A stretch of 64,000 nucleotides of DNA from Bacteroidota bacterium (GTDB lineage: Bacteria; Bacteroidota; Bacteroidia; Bacteroidales; Lentimicrobiaceae): contig JAEZDY010000024.1 in the NCBI GenBank assembly GCA_023417935.1, forward strand, positions 248,001 through 312,000, read 5' to 3'. Below are positions 51,714 to 59,999 of the stretch, one piece after another; the stretch's first letter is position 1; every line of letters begins with the position of its first letter. The notes under the pieces were generated by a model. It was given only the letters and a program-made list of their open reading frames with translations, made no database searches and was not told the DNA's origin. The position numbers and the translations under genes were made by a program.

Positions 51714-52412
51714 ATGAAAGTAACTAAAGTTGTCCTGTTATTAATCTTAGGTGTCATGCACTTTACTGATGTAAAGGCACAAATTGTCGGAGTATTTCCT
51801 GATGCAACTCCATTAAATGAAAATCCGGGCAATTGTATTTGGTTGTCAAACCAATCGGCCGACCAGATAAAAACACACTATCTGCAAAACTCAAAATTCA
51901 AGCCTGAAAAGGTTGTTGCTGTTGCAGATAAAACCTCCAAAGGATACCGAATTTATTACAGGCATCAGGGCAGTTTAGGATGGCAGAAGTATTGGATCAA
52001 GGTCACAACAATCAATACCAAAGACTGCATAGGTTACTATGAAGATTTTAATCCCGATTTATTGGCAGCACCATTCACAGGTCTGAAATCTATAGTTGGA
52101 AATTTTGGGCATACTGCTGCTGATTACAAGAAAATCTATAAACAATATCAGCACGTAGCTTGCCGGTTGTATAAGCAAACCGTTGATGATAAGGGCTATA
52201 TAACCGATGAAATGACTATGCTTCTGTCAAAATACACTCGTGAATCTGGCATACAGGAACCAAATCTTATTGCATCTGAAGGTAAAGGGTATGCAGCTCC
52301 TGTTCAAACAGAATCAACTACTGACAACTGGAATTTGTGGGTTAGTTTCCTTGAAGAGCTTGATAAGAAGGGATTTGTAACCTTAATTGAATACAGTACC
52401 TGTCCATTGTAG
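51714..52412 (+). CDS. Secreted hypothetical protein
   Basis: 232 residues with signal peptide MKVTKVVLLLILGVMHFTDVKA. The mature part is soluble, with CIWLSNQSADQIKTHYLQ, a Lys/Tyr-rich core (GYRIYYRHQGSLGWQKYWIKV) and a helical C-terminal half. Single Cys residues sit at NPGNC and HVAC, and the protein ends STCPL. No known domain. It diverges from aspS; function unknown. Confidence 0.55.
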   Translation: MKVTKVVLLLILGVMHFTDVKAQIVGVFPDATPLNENPGNCIWLSNQSADQIKTHYLQNSKFKPEKVVAVADKTSKGYRIYYRHQGSLGWQKYWIKVTTINTKDCIGYYEDFNPDLLAAPFTGLKSIVGNFGHTAADYKKIYKQYQHVACRLYKQTVDDKGYITDEMTMLLSKYTRESGIQEPNLIASEGKGYAAPVQTESTTDNWNLWVSFLEELDKKGFVTLIEYSTCPL

Positions 52413-52526
52413 CAATTACAGTATTTTCACCCATCATCCGATGTTTTCTTCAAAGTATTGAAAGTAAGCGTTGGGGATCAATTATTTGAGAAACATCAGA
52501 TTAGGAAAGCGGGAGCTTATTGATAG

Positions 52527-52534
52527 TATCTTTG
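52527..52534 (+). promoter_or_regulatory. -7 promoter box directly in front of the radical SAM gene
   Basis: TATCTTTG is a full TAnnTTTG match. Its last base is only 4 nt before ATG 52539, so the transcript would start at or within a few bases of the start codon (leaderless or nearly so). Confidence 0.6.
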
Positions 52535-52538
52535 CTGA

Positions 52539-54269
52539 ATGAAGCATTTTACCATACCTGTTTTCATTCCAGAACTTGCCTGCCCAAACCGATGCGTTTT
52601 CTGCAATCAGAATAGCATTTCAGGATGTTATGAGCAGCCAGATTTAAAGGAAGTGGAGGAGATCATTGAGTCCAGGCTTAAAACTATTCTTACTCCGAAA
52701 ACCAATGGGAATTTAAATAAAGTACATATTGAGATAGGATTCTTTGGTGGGAATTTCACCGGCATTGATGAAGATCTCCAAAGGGATTATTTGTCCATAG
52801 CTTATAAATACCTGAAGGAGGGACAGATAGACGGCATCAGGCTCAGCACCCGACCTGACTATATTACTGTATCCTCTCTTAATTTGCTTAAGGAATATGG
52901 TGTTAATGCTATTGAATTGGGTGCCCAGTCGCTGGATGATGAGGTGCTTAAGCAAGCAGGAAGAGGCCATTCTGTTGCTGATATTGAAAGGGCTGCAAGC
53001 CTTATAAGTGAGTTTGGCTTTGAGCTTGGATTACAAATGATGACAGGCTTACCTGGTGATACCACAGAAAAATCAAAAGCTACAGCCAGGAAAATTGTTG
53101 CTTTAGGCGCTTCCTGCACAAGGATATATCCTACACTTGTTATTAAAAACACTGAACTCGAACAACTTTGGCTTAGTGGAAGATACATACCTCAATCGCT
53201 TGATGAGGCTGTTATTCTTACAGCTGAATTACTTACCATTTTCGAAGAAGGAGGGGTAAAAGTGATACGGGTGGGATTGCATCCTTCTGAAGACCTGGTA
53301 AAAGGCGATGACATGCTCGCCGGACCTTTCCATGTTTCGTTCAGGCAATTGGCAGAAACTGAACTATGGCGTCAGAAATTGCAAAAGCTTATTAACAACC
53401 GGCCTGAAGGTGGCAACATTGTAGTGAAGATTCCCGATAACGAGCTTAATCAGGCAATAGGATTTAATGGTTCAAACAGGATTATGCTCGAAAAGCATTT
53501 TAAAAAAGTTGTTTTTGAGCAAATCCAAACTGTAGTTGATACCAGGCCTATCATTATTGCCGATAAACGCACACCCCTTCCCGCTAAGAATGCATTAAAA
53601 CAACTTGGCACTCTGACCCTTATAGAGAGTGATCCGTCAGTATACAAAGCCATTGCAGGTCATCCTGATATTTTCATTTGTCAGGGTAATGATGCAGTTG
53701 TTGTGTCACCTTCTCTACCTGAAAACATAGTACAGCAACTGGAGTTACGAAATTACAAAATAAACAGGGGCACTGCCTTACCCGGGAAAACTTATCCGGC
53801 AAGCGCCATCTACAATGCTGTTGTCACCGATGATCTAATGATTCACAACCTTAAAATAACTGATCACACAATTTTGGAAGTTTTCAGTTCCCGTAAAGCT
53901 GTGCATGTTAATCAGGGGTATACCCGTTGTAACCTGCTGCCTTTAATAAGGGGTTTCATTACTTCCGACAGGGGAATTGAGAAAACGCTTACTGTAGAAG
54001 GATTCAATGTGCTTTATGTTGATCCTACTCCGGTTGTTTTAAAAGGTCATAAGCACGGTTTCTTTCCGGGCTGTTGTGGTGTAATGGATGATACCATATT
54101 GATCTGTGGAAGTCTGAATTATCATTCACAGGCAGGAGAATTAAGGGACTTCATCGCTTCAGCCGGCATGAAAGTACATGAACTATTTGATGGTAAACTA
54201 ACTGATGTTGGAAGTATTCTTGTATTTAGGAAGCAGCCGCTGATTCATGGAGTAGCTGACACTGATTAA
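52539..54269 (+). CDS. Elp3-like radical SAM protein fused to a DUF6873 (GME-fold) domain
   Basis: 576 residues, two parts. The first ~330 are an Elp3-type radical SAM enzyme: iron-sulfur motif C15-x3-C19-x2-C22 (ELACPNRCVFCNQNSISG), IGFFGGNFTGID, RLSTRPDYIT, AIELGAQSLDDEVL and QMMTGLPGD. Residues ~335-566 match DUF6873, a guanidino-group-modifying-enzyme-like fold that I know as a stand-alone clostridial protein. Marks are IIIADKRTPLPAKNALKQLG, AGHPDIF (His375), VNQGYTRCNL (Cys464), ITSDRGI, GFFPGCCGVMDD (Cys512/513) and GKLTDVGSILV. The two frames are one open frame with no gap, so this is a real fusion. Substrate unknown. dnaG follows 113 bp later. Confidence 0.85.
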   Translation: MKHFTIPVFIPELACPNRCVFCNQNSISGCYEQPDLKEVEEIIESRLKTILTPKTNGNLNKVHIEIGFFGGNFTGIDEDLQRDYLSIAYKYLKEGQIDGIRLSTRPDYITVSSLNLLKEYGVNAIELGAQSLDDEVLKQAGRGHSVADIERAASLISEFGFELGLQMMTGLPGDTTEKSKATARKIVALGASCTRIYPTLVIKNTELEQLWLSGRYIPQSLDEAVILTAELLTIFEEGGVKVIRVGLHPSEDLVKGDDMLAGPFHVSFRQLAETELWRQKLQKLINNRPEGGNIVVKIPDNELNQAIGFNGSNRIMLEKHFKKVVFEQIQTVVDTRPIIIADKRTPLPAKNALKQLGTLTLIESDPSVYKAIAGHPDIFICQGNDAVVVSPSLPENIVQQLELRNYKINRGTALPGKTYPASAIYNAVVTDDLMIHNLKITDHTILEVFSSRKAVHVNQGYTRCNLLPLIRGFITSDRGIEKTLTVEGFNVLYVDPTPVVLKGHKHGFFPGCCGVMDDTILICGSLNYHSQAGELRDFIASAGMKVHELFDGKLTDVGSILVFRKQPLIHGVADTD

Positions 54270-54382
54270 GGGAAGATTCAGGGAGGGCCAGCTGCTGATT
54301 AATTGAGCAATTAATAATAACCTTCTAACTTTTGAATACCATCTGTATTTGGATTATTTTTGACACCCAATAACTTAACAGC

Positions 54383-56344
54383 TTGATCCCAAAAGAAACC
54401 ATACAGGATATTTTTGAAGCCGCCCGCATAGAGGAGGTTGTTGGTGATTTTGTACAGCTGAAAAAACGGGGATCAAATCTCCTTGGCTTATGTCCTTTCC
54501 ACAATGAAAAAACACCTTCTTTCACTGTGTCATCGGCCAAGGGCATTTTCAAATGCTTTGGTTGCGGTAAGGCAGGTAACTCTGTTAACTTCATCATGGA
54601 GCATGAAAAGTACTCCTATCCTGAAGCTCTTAAATATCTTGCGAATAAGTATCATATAGCTGTTGAAGAGCAGGAACCTTCACCCGAAGATAAAATTGCT
54701 GATACTGAACGTGAAAACCTGTTCAGCATACATTCCTTTGCGCAGAAGTTCTATACCGACTTCATGATGACAACAGAGGAGGGTAAGGCTATTGGACATA
54801 CTTATTTCCTTGAAAGAGGTTTCAGGGAGGATATCATTCAAAAATTCCACTTAGGTTTTGCTCCGTTAGCATGGGATTCGTTTACCAAAAGCGCTATTAC
54901 CCATGGGTATAAAGAAGATCTGCTGGTATCCTCAGGGCTCACAATCAACAAGGAATCAAAGCTTTATGACCGCTTCCGCGAACGAGTGATGTTTCCCATC
55001 CATAACCTCACCGGTAAAGTCATTGGTTTTGGTGGAAGAATTCTTATTTCCGACAAAACCAAGCCGAAATATGTAAATTCGCCTGAATCGGAGATTTACA
55101 ACAAGTCGAAAAGTCTGTACGGCATTTTCTTTGCCCGGGGAGCCATTGTTGCCAAGGACAATTGCCTGCTTGTTGAAGGTTATACTGACGTGATATCACT
55201 GCACCAGGCAGGAATAGAGAATGTTGTAGCCTCATCAGGTACATCTCTTACTACCGAGCAGATAAGATTGATAAGCAAGTTCACCAAGAATATAACCATT
55301 CTGTATGATGGCGACCCTGCCGGTATAAAGGCATCCTTCAGGGGCATCGACATGATCCTTGAACAGGGAATGAATGTCAGGATTGTGTTATTCCCTGATG
55401 GTGAGGACCCTGATTCATATGCCCGTAAGCACCGCTCAGCAGATGTGGAGGCGTTCATAGCCACTGCAGCCGATGATTTTATTGCCTTCAAAACACGGTT
55501 GCTTTTATCAGAAACCAACAATGACCCTATTAAGAAAGCAGGCCTTATTCATGAAATCATTCAGAGTATAAGCCTAATTGCTGATCCCATTATCCGGTCA
55601 CTCTACATAAAAGAGTGCGCGGGGATTATGAGCATGGGAGAGCAAACTCTACTCAATGAGCTGAATCGCTTACTTAGAAAAAAAGTACTGAAAGGCCATT
55701 CCCCTGATGCTTCAAGGGAAAGGGAAGAAGGTGTTGTAGACCAGTCGCTACCCGAAATTGAGCAGGAACCGATATTAAAAGCAGATGATTGCTCAGCACA
55801 GGAGCTTGACGTTATAAGGTTGTTATTACTTTACGGTGATAAAACAATCAATTATGTCCATCAAACTTCACCCGATAAAGAAGAAACCACAAACATGACC
55901 ATTGCAAAGCTTATTTGTAATGATATTAGGGCCAATCAGGTGAGTTTTGATGATCCCGTTTACCAGGAGATTTTCGAGGCATATGCAAAAGGGGTTGATG
56001 AGAACCAGGTGCCGAATGATAAAATCTTTTTTCAGCATGCAAACCAAAAGGTATCAAGTTACGCGATAGATATCATAACCCCACGGTACGAGTTAAGCCC
56101 TGGATGGGAAGAGTTCAGGATTACTGTCCCACAGGAAGATCAGCGACTGCAGGAGGTATCATTACGGGCAGTTCTATCACTCCTTCACCGAAGGCTCACA
56201 ATGCTTATTACCGCAAACCAGAAGGAATTAAAAGAACTATCAGACGACAGTGAAGAGTGGGCCGATCACCTTTCACGCGATATCTTCCTAAAGCAAGCCC
56301 GCAATGAAATAAGTAAAAGACTGGGGAGAATCCTTAATAACTAA
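54383..56344 (+). CDS. dnaG: DNA primase (TTG start)
   Basis: Makes RNA primers for replication. 653 residues: N-terminal CHC2 zinc finger with C37, H40, C58 and C61 (LCPFHNEKTPSF, FKCFGCGKAGN). The Toprim/catalytic core has KVIGFGGRILI, LVEGYTDVISLHQAG and LYDGDPAGIKA. A helicase-binding C-terminal domain follows. The frame starts with TTG; the codons upstream contain a TGA within 30 nt and no ATG or GTG, and MIPKETIQDIFEAAR aligns with known DnaG N-termini, so TTG is probably real. A low-efficiency start is common for dnaG control. Confidence 0.95.
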   Translation: MIPKETIQDIFEAARIEEVVGDFVQLKKRGSNLLGLCPFHNEKTPSFTVSSAKGIFKCFGCGKAGNSVNFIMEHEKYSYPEALKYLANKYHIAVEEQEPSPEDKIADTERENLFSIHSFAQKFYTDFMMTTEEGKAIGHTYFLERGFREDIIQKFHLGFAPLAWDSFTKSAITHGYKEDLLVSSGLTINKESKLYDRFRERVMFPIHNLTGKVIGFGGRILISDKTKPKYVNSPESEIYNKSKSLYGIFFARGAIVAKDNCLLVEGYTDVISLHQAGIENVVASSGTSLTTEQIRLISKFTKNITILYDGDPAGIKASFRGIDMILEQGMNVRIVLFPDGEDPDSYARKHRSADVEAFIATAADDFIAFKTRLLLSETNNDPIKKAGLIHEIIQSISLIADPIIRSLYIKECAGIMSMGEQTLLNELNRLLRKKVLKGHSPDASREREEGVVDQSLPEIEQEPILKADDCSAQELDVIRLLLLYGDKTINYVHQTSPDKEETTNMTIAKLICNDIRANQVSFDDPVYQEIFEAYAKGVDENQVPNDKIFFQHANQKVSSYAIDIITPRYELSPGWEEFRITVPQEDQRLQEVSLRAVLSLLHRRLTMLITANQKELKELSDDSEEWADHLSRDIFLKQARNEISKRLGRILNN

Positions 56345-56466
56345 GTATCAGTTCATATACAATAAAGCCTCGATACATCACCTATTAATTATCAATTCAT
56401 TACCTGTTAAATAACTATTCCTTACCTATTGGTTATCAATTCCTTTCCAATGAAGCATCAACTCAT
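56335..56466. repeat. Six degenerate tandem 22-bp repeats (132 bp) between dnaG and bglX
   Basis: Read on the minus strand, units begin at 56466, 56444, 56422, 56400, 56378 and 56356. They follow the pattern A(T/G)GAA(T/C)TGATA..N(A/T)A..GGTA, weaker in the outer units. The array starts inside the last codons of dnaG and fills the convergent spacer to within 11 bp of the bglX stop (56478). Confidence 0.7.
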
Positions 56467-56477
56467 AACCCGTTCAC

Positions 56478-59000
56478 TTAAAGTTGAATCTCCAATCCTG
56501 GCAATCCCAATTCAGTAGAGGAATGACCTGCTAAAACAGTATATTTACCCGGATCAGCGACCCAGTCTTTCTTTTCAGGATCGTACCAGCTAAATGACCG
56601 CTTATTGAGCTTAAAATCAACCGTTTTCTCTTCACCGGGAGCAAGGCTCACTTTTGCAAAACCTTTTAACTCTTTAACCGGCCTTTCAACAGAAGATTGT
56701 TCCGGTGCAATGTATATTTGAACTACCTCACTGCCTGCTCTTTCACCAGTATTTTTCACTTTAAGGCTCACGTTGTATGTGTAATCCCCGGTTTTATTCA
56801 CCGTGAGATCACTGTAGCTGTATGTAGTATAGGAAAGTCCATGCCCGAAAGGGAACAATGGCCTTATGTTGTTTTTATCGAGGTATCGGTAACCTACATA
56901 AATACCTTCATGATAAGGAGCGTCGAGTGATGGATCCATATAACCTTTATATGCTGGCGACTGATCATAAGAGGCAATATAGGAAAATGGAAGTTTGCCT
57001 GAGAAGTTCTCTTCACCGAATAACAATTGTGCAACAGCATTACCGCCTTCCTGTCCCGGGAAAAATGCCTGTATCATAGCGGGTACCTTGTCAAACCATT
57101 TACCTGTTAGTACAGGTGTGCCCGAATACATTACTACTATCGTGTTGGGATTAGAAGTGGCGACAGCACTAATAAGTTCATCCTGTCCTGACAGCAGTGC
57201 CAGGCCACCGGTACGGTCATATCCTTCTGACTCAATGTACTCAGTTGAACCGACGAAGAGTATGGCCACATCAGCACTTTTCGCTGCATTCACAGCTTCG
57301 GCAAGCAGGTTGTTACGCACCCTGGAGCTCTTATAGTCCCATCCAAACTGAATGATTTCAGATCCTCCATTCTCAAAATATTCAACTTTAACAGGATACG
57401 ACTTTCCTGCAATTAGAACAACTTTAGCCGAATCTATTGTTGTGCCATGGTCTGTCCAGTTGTCGATAATTAGTTTATCATCAATATACACTCTCACACC
57501 ATCATCGCTTGCAGTAAAAAAGGTGTACTCCCTGCTTTCAGGTGGAACAATGGTGCCGGTCCATCGTATTGAGAAGTGGTCTCTTCCCAATTGTTCTATA
57601 GGTGCAGCATCATTCCATGAAAAGTCGATGATCGGGTCTATGCGTGAATGTATCGGATTACCAGATAAATCCATGTTATTATAAAATTCCGCTTTCAAGC
57701 CCTGCTGACCATTGGTTTTAAGGAAATCAGCAGGTACAGGGGTAACCGGTGTTAGTGGTAAAACTGAGCCGAGAGCATAGGTAACTTCAGCCCTTTTATT
57801 GATATAGTTTGTAATTCCATCCAATGGTCCCACATTGTAATAGGGACTCACGTGCGAGCTTCCTCCACCACCTGTTGGAGCGCTTTTGGCCAAAGGCCCA
57901 ATCAATGCCACCTTCTTTATTTTCTGGAGATCCAACGGCAGTGTCATGTTTTCATTTTTGAGCAAAACCATGCTGTTTACTGCCATTTCCAGAGCTAATT
58001 GCTTGTGTGCATCACTATGAAATACTGAAGTGTCAGCTGATTGCTCATTCTCTTCTTTATCAAATAATCCAGCTTCAAACTTTACCCTAAGAATTCTGCG
58101 AACCTTTTCATTAATTGTTTCTTCACTAACCTGTTTTGAATTAATGGCTTCTTTCAACTTAGCAACTGTAAAAACTTGTGCATGAGGCATTTCAAGATCA
58201 AGGCCATGATTTGCTGCATTTACAGTATTGTGCGTAGAAACCCAATCGGAAACAACCAAACCCCTGAAACCCCACTCATCTTTGAGTATCTCATTCAGCA
58301 ACCTGTCATTCTCGCTTGCCCACCAACCATTCACTTTATTATATGACGACATTACCGTATAAACACCGGCTTCTTTAACTGCAGCTTCGAAGGATGGCAG
58401 GTAGATCTCACGCATTGTCCTCTCGTCAACCTTAACATCAACTTCGGTACGTCGCCATTCCTGATTATTCAGGGCATAATGTTTAATACTTGCTATTACA
58501 CCATTGCCCTGTAATGCTTTTACATAATTCACAGCAAGTCGGGATGTTAGGTAAGGATCTTCACCATAACTCTCAAAGTTGCGACCCCCTGCAGGGAAGC
58601 GATGGATATTTACGCAAGGACCCAATAAAAGATTGCGCCCTTTGGCAAGAGTTTCTTTTGCCAATGCTTCTGCATAGCGTTTCGTAAGCGCAGTATCCCA
58701 GGTAGCTGCAAGTGAAACACCTGAGGGGAAAGCCGTTGCCCGGTACCATCTCACTCCAATGGGCCCGTCAGTCAATTTAAAACCCGGTATTCCAAGTCGT
58801 TCATTATCAGGCGTATCAAATCCGGTTGCTGAATCCCCAACTATCTGAGCTAACTTTTCATCGAGGGTCATTTGTTGCAGCAGATCTTCTACTCTGTCAG
58901 AATAACTGGCATCCTTGTCCTTATATACCGGCATTCTATTGCAGGCTATAATGAAAATTGAAATTACCAGAAGTTGGGAAATTACGCTGTACTTTTTCAT
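56478..59000 (-). CDS. bglX: GH3 beta-glucosidase lipoprotein with PA14 insert
   Basis: 840 residues; lipobox IIAC (Cys20), so envelope-anchored. The GH3 N-domain has FKLTDGPIGVR, GPCVNIHRFPAGGRNFESYGEDP, IKHYALNNQE and nucleophile Asp252 in LVVSDWVSTHN. A PA14 domain (~430-556, AEFYNNMDLSG, TGTIVPPESREYTFFTASDDGVRVYID) is inserted in the C-domain, and a FnIII-like domain closes it (~770-835). GH3 members of this type release glucose or xylose from beta-glucans. It is convergent with dnaG, with the 22-bp repeat array in the gap. Confidence 0.93.
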   Translation of the reverse strand: MKKYSVISQLLVISIFIIACNRMPVYKDKDASYSDRVEDLLQQMTLDEKLAQIVGDSATGFDTPDNERLGIPGFKLTDGPIGVRWYRATAFPSGVSLAATWDTALTKRYAEALAKETLAKGRNLLLGPCVNIHRFPAGGRNFESYGEDPYLTSRLAVNYVKALQGNGVIASIKHYALNNQEWRRTEVDVKVDERTMREIYLPSFEAAVKEAGVYTVMSSYNKVNGWWASENDRLLNEILKDEWGFRGLVVSDWVSTHNTVNAANHGLDLEMPHAQVFTVAKLKEAINSKQVSEETINEKVRRILRVKFEAGLFDKEENEQSADTSVFHSDAHKQLALEMAVNSMVLLKNENMTLPLDLQKIKKVALIGPLAKSAPTGGGGSSHVSPYYNVGPLDGITNYINKRAEVTYALGSVLPLTPVTPVPADFLKTNGQQGLKAEFYNNMDLSGNPIHSRIDPIIDFSWNDAAPIEQLGRDHFSIRWTGTIVPPESREYTFFTASDDGVRVYIDDKLIIDNWTDHGTTIDSAKVVLIAGKSYPVKVEYFENGGSEIIQFGWDYKSSRVRNNLLAEAVNAAKSADVAILFVGSTEYIESEGYDRTGGLALLSGQDELISAVATSNPNTIVVMYSGTPVLTGKWFDKVPAMIQAFFPGQEGGNAVAQLLFGEENFSGKLPFSYIASYDQSPAYKGYMDPSLDAPYHEGIYVGYRYLDKNNIRPLFPFGHGLSYTTYSYSDLTVNKTGDYTYNVSLKVKNTGERAGSEVVQIYIAPEQSSVERPVKELKGFAKVSLAPGEEKTVDFKLNKRSFSWYDPEKKDWVADPGKYTVLAGHSSTELGLPGLEIQL

Positions 59001-59172
59001 TGTGAGGGTTTTTGATTCTTTTTTATTGACTTGCTTAAACTTGATCCACCACTTTTCTAATCCATATTAAAAGTAATGTGTTTTTATTTTAAAGTCAATA
59101 GTTTTAATCCAGTACACATCTTTTCCTCCATTCAAAAATGTGAAGTCAGAATTTGTTGGGTTCATATTTCCT

Positions 59173-59253
59173 CTACCTTTTCTCTACCTTTTCTCTACCA
59201 TTGCTCTACCTTCTGTCTACCCTGGGGGTAGACAAATGGTAGAGAAAAAGTAC
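59173..59253. repeat. 11-nt phased CTACC element, copy 2
   Basis: CTACC boxes start at 59173, 59184, 59195, 59206 and 59217. Inverted boxes GGTAG start at 59227 and 59238, with AGTAC (one mismatch from GGTAC) at 59249. Number, spacing and total length (81 bp) match the copy at 6447-6527. Inverted pairing is 18 bp with one mismatch (59185-59202 with 59235-59252), but in a different register from copy 1. The hairpin centre sits about 5.5 nt further upstream relative to the boxes. Confidence 0.88.
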
Positions 59254-59362
59254 TTTAAAGGTAATTGTAATCTTAATATGGCTTTAACGATACAATACAC
59301 TTTTTTAGCCTCTTAACTTGCAACTACAAATACCAAAAATTGTTAAAGAGATGAAAATCAGA

Positions 59363-59402
59363 CAATAACGTTAAACTAAAAAGCACAGTTACGTCGTTAT
59401 TG
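59363..59402. promoter_or_regulatory. Inverted repeat upstream of the lipoprotein gene at 59452
   Basis: CAATAACG (59363-59370) pairs with CGTTATTG (59395-59402), 24 nt apart, 50 nt before the ATG. The right arm and what follows read GTTATTGCATTTACT, close to TTATTGCACAATACT at the paralogue's repeat (34711-34725). Confidence 0.35.
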
Positions 59403-59451
59403 CATTTACTTAAAGCTCTTTTAGTTTTATACTCACTTTAAGCATCAAACT

Positions 59452-59976
59452 ATGAAACCCGAAGTAAAAAATATTATTAATGTTCTGGTTGTGATTGCTG
59501 TGATTCTGATAGCAGCGTGCTCAAATACTGCTAAGTTCCCGGTTTCACAAGTTGCACCGGGGGCAGAAATAAAAGCAAAAACACGTGTTGACCAGGACAA
59601 TAATAAGGTGCTGACAATCAACGCAAAGAATTTGGAAAGTCCTGCTAATGTTGATCCAGGCAGTACTGAATATGTTGTTTGGATCGAAACCGATGATAAA
59701 GGATTAAGGAACATTGGGAGGTTAGAGAGTAAGGATGACAACACCGCAGTATTTAAAGCAGAAACTCCATATGAATACAGTGAGATCATTATAACTGCCG
59801 AGAGTCGTGCAAACGTATCTCAGCCATCCGGACCTGAGATAGCCAGGGTAGAAATACCTGAATATATGGTGGCCCCGATACCTGATGCTCCACCACCAGG
59901 TGATTTTGAAACTGATACAACTATGTTTGAATCGCCGGGTATTCAAAATCCTTACGATACGCTGTTGATAAGGTAA
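59452..59976 (+). CDS. Hypothetical lipoprotein, paralogue 2
   Basis: 174 residues. N-terminal MKPEVKNIINVLVVIAVILI then lipobox IAAC (Cys23). The mature core KFPVSQVAPGAEIKAKTRVD, STEYVVWIETDDK and TPYEYSEIIITAESRANV is colinear with the gene at 34753. The tail differs, with VAPIPDAPPPGDFETDTTMF. The family is probably an accessory envelope protein. It is downstream of the CTACC element; the other paralogue is not. Confidence 0.75.
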   Translation: MKPEVKNIINVLVVIAVILIAACSNTAKFPVSQVAPGAEIKAKTRVDQDNNKVLTINAKNLESPANVDPGSTEYVVWIETDDKGLRNIGRLESKDDNTAVFKAETPYEYSEIIITAESRANVSQPSGPEIARVEIPEYMVAPIPDAPPPGDFETDTTMFESPGIQNPYDTLLIR

Positions 59977-59999
59977 TGATTTAAGGTAGTGAGAGAGCG

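Larger units (their letters stand above)
59001..59451. other. Divergent intergenic region with a second CTACC element
   Basis: 451 bp between bglX and the lipoprotein gene at 59452. It contains the phased element at 59173-59253 and an inverted repeat at 59363-59402. No gene seen. The proximal bglX side has TACTTTTA, a near-match to the -7 box on the minus strand. Confidence 0.6.

Noticed and set aside
54298..54315. Terminator after the radical SAM gene
   Set aside because: There is an 8-bp palindrome (ATTAATTG/CAATTAAT) but no T run and a two-base loop, so it cannot form a normal hairpin terminator.
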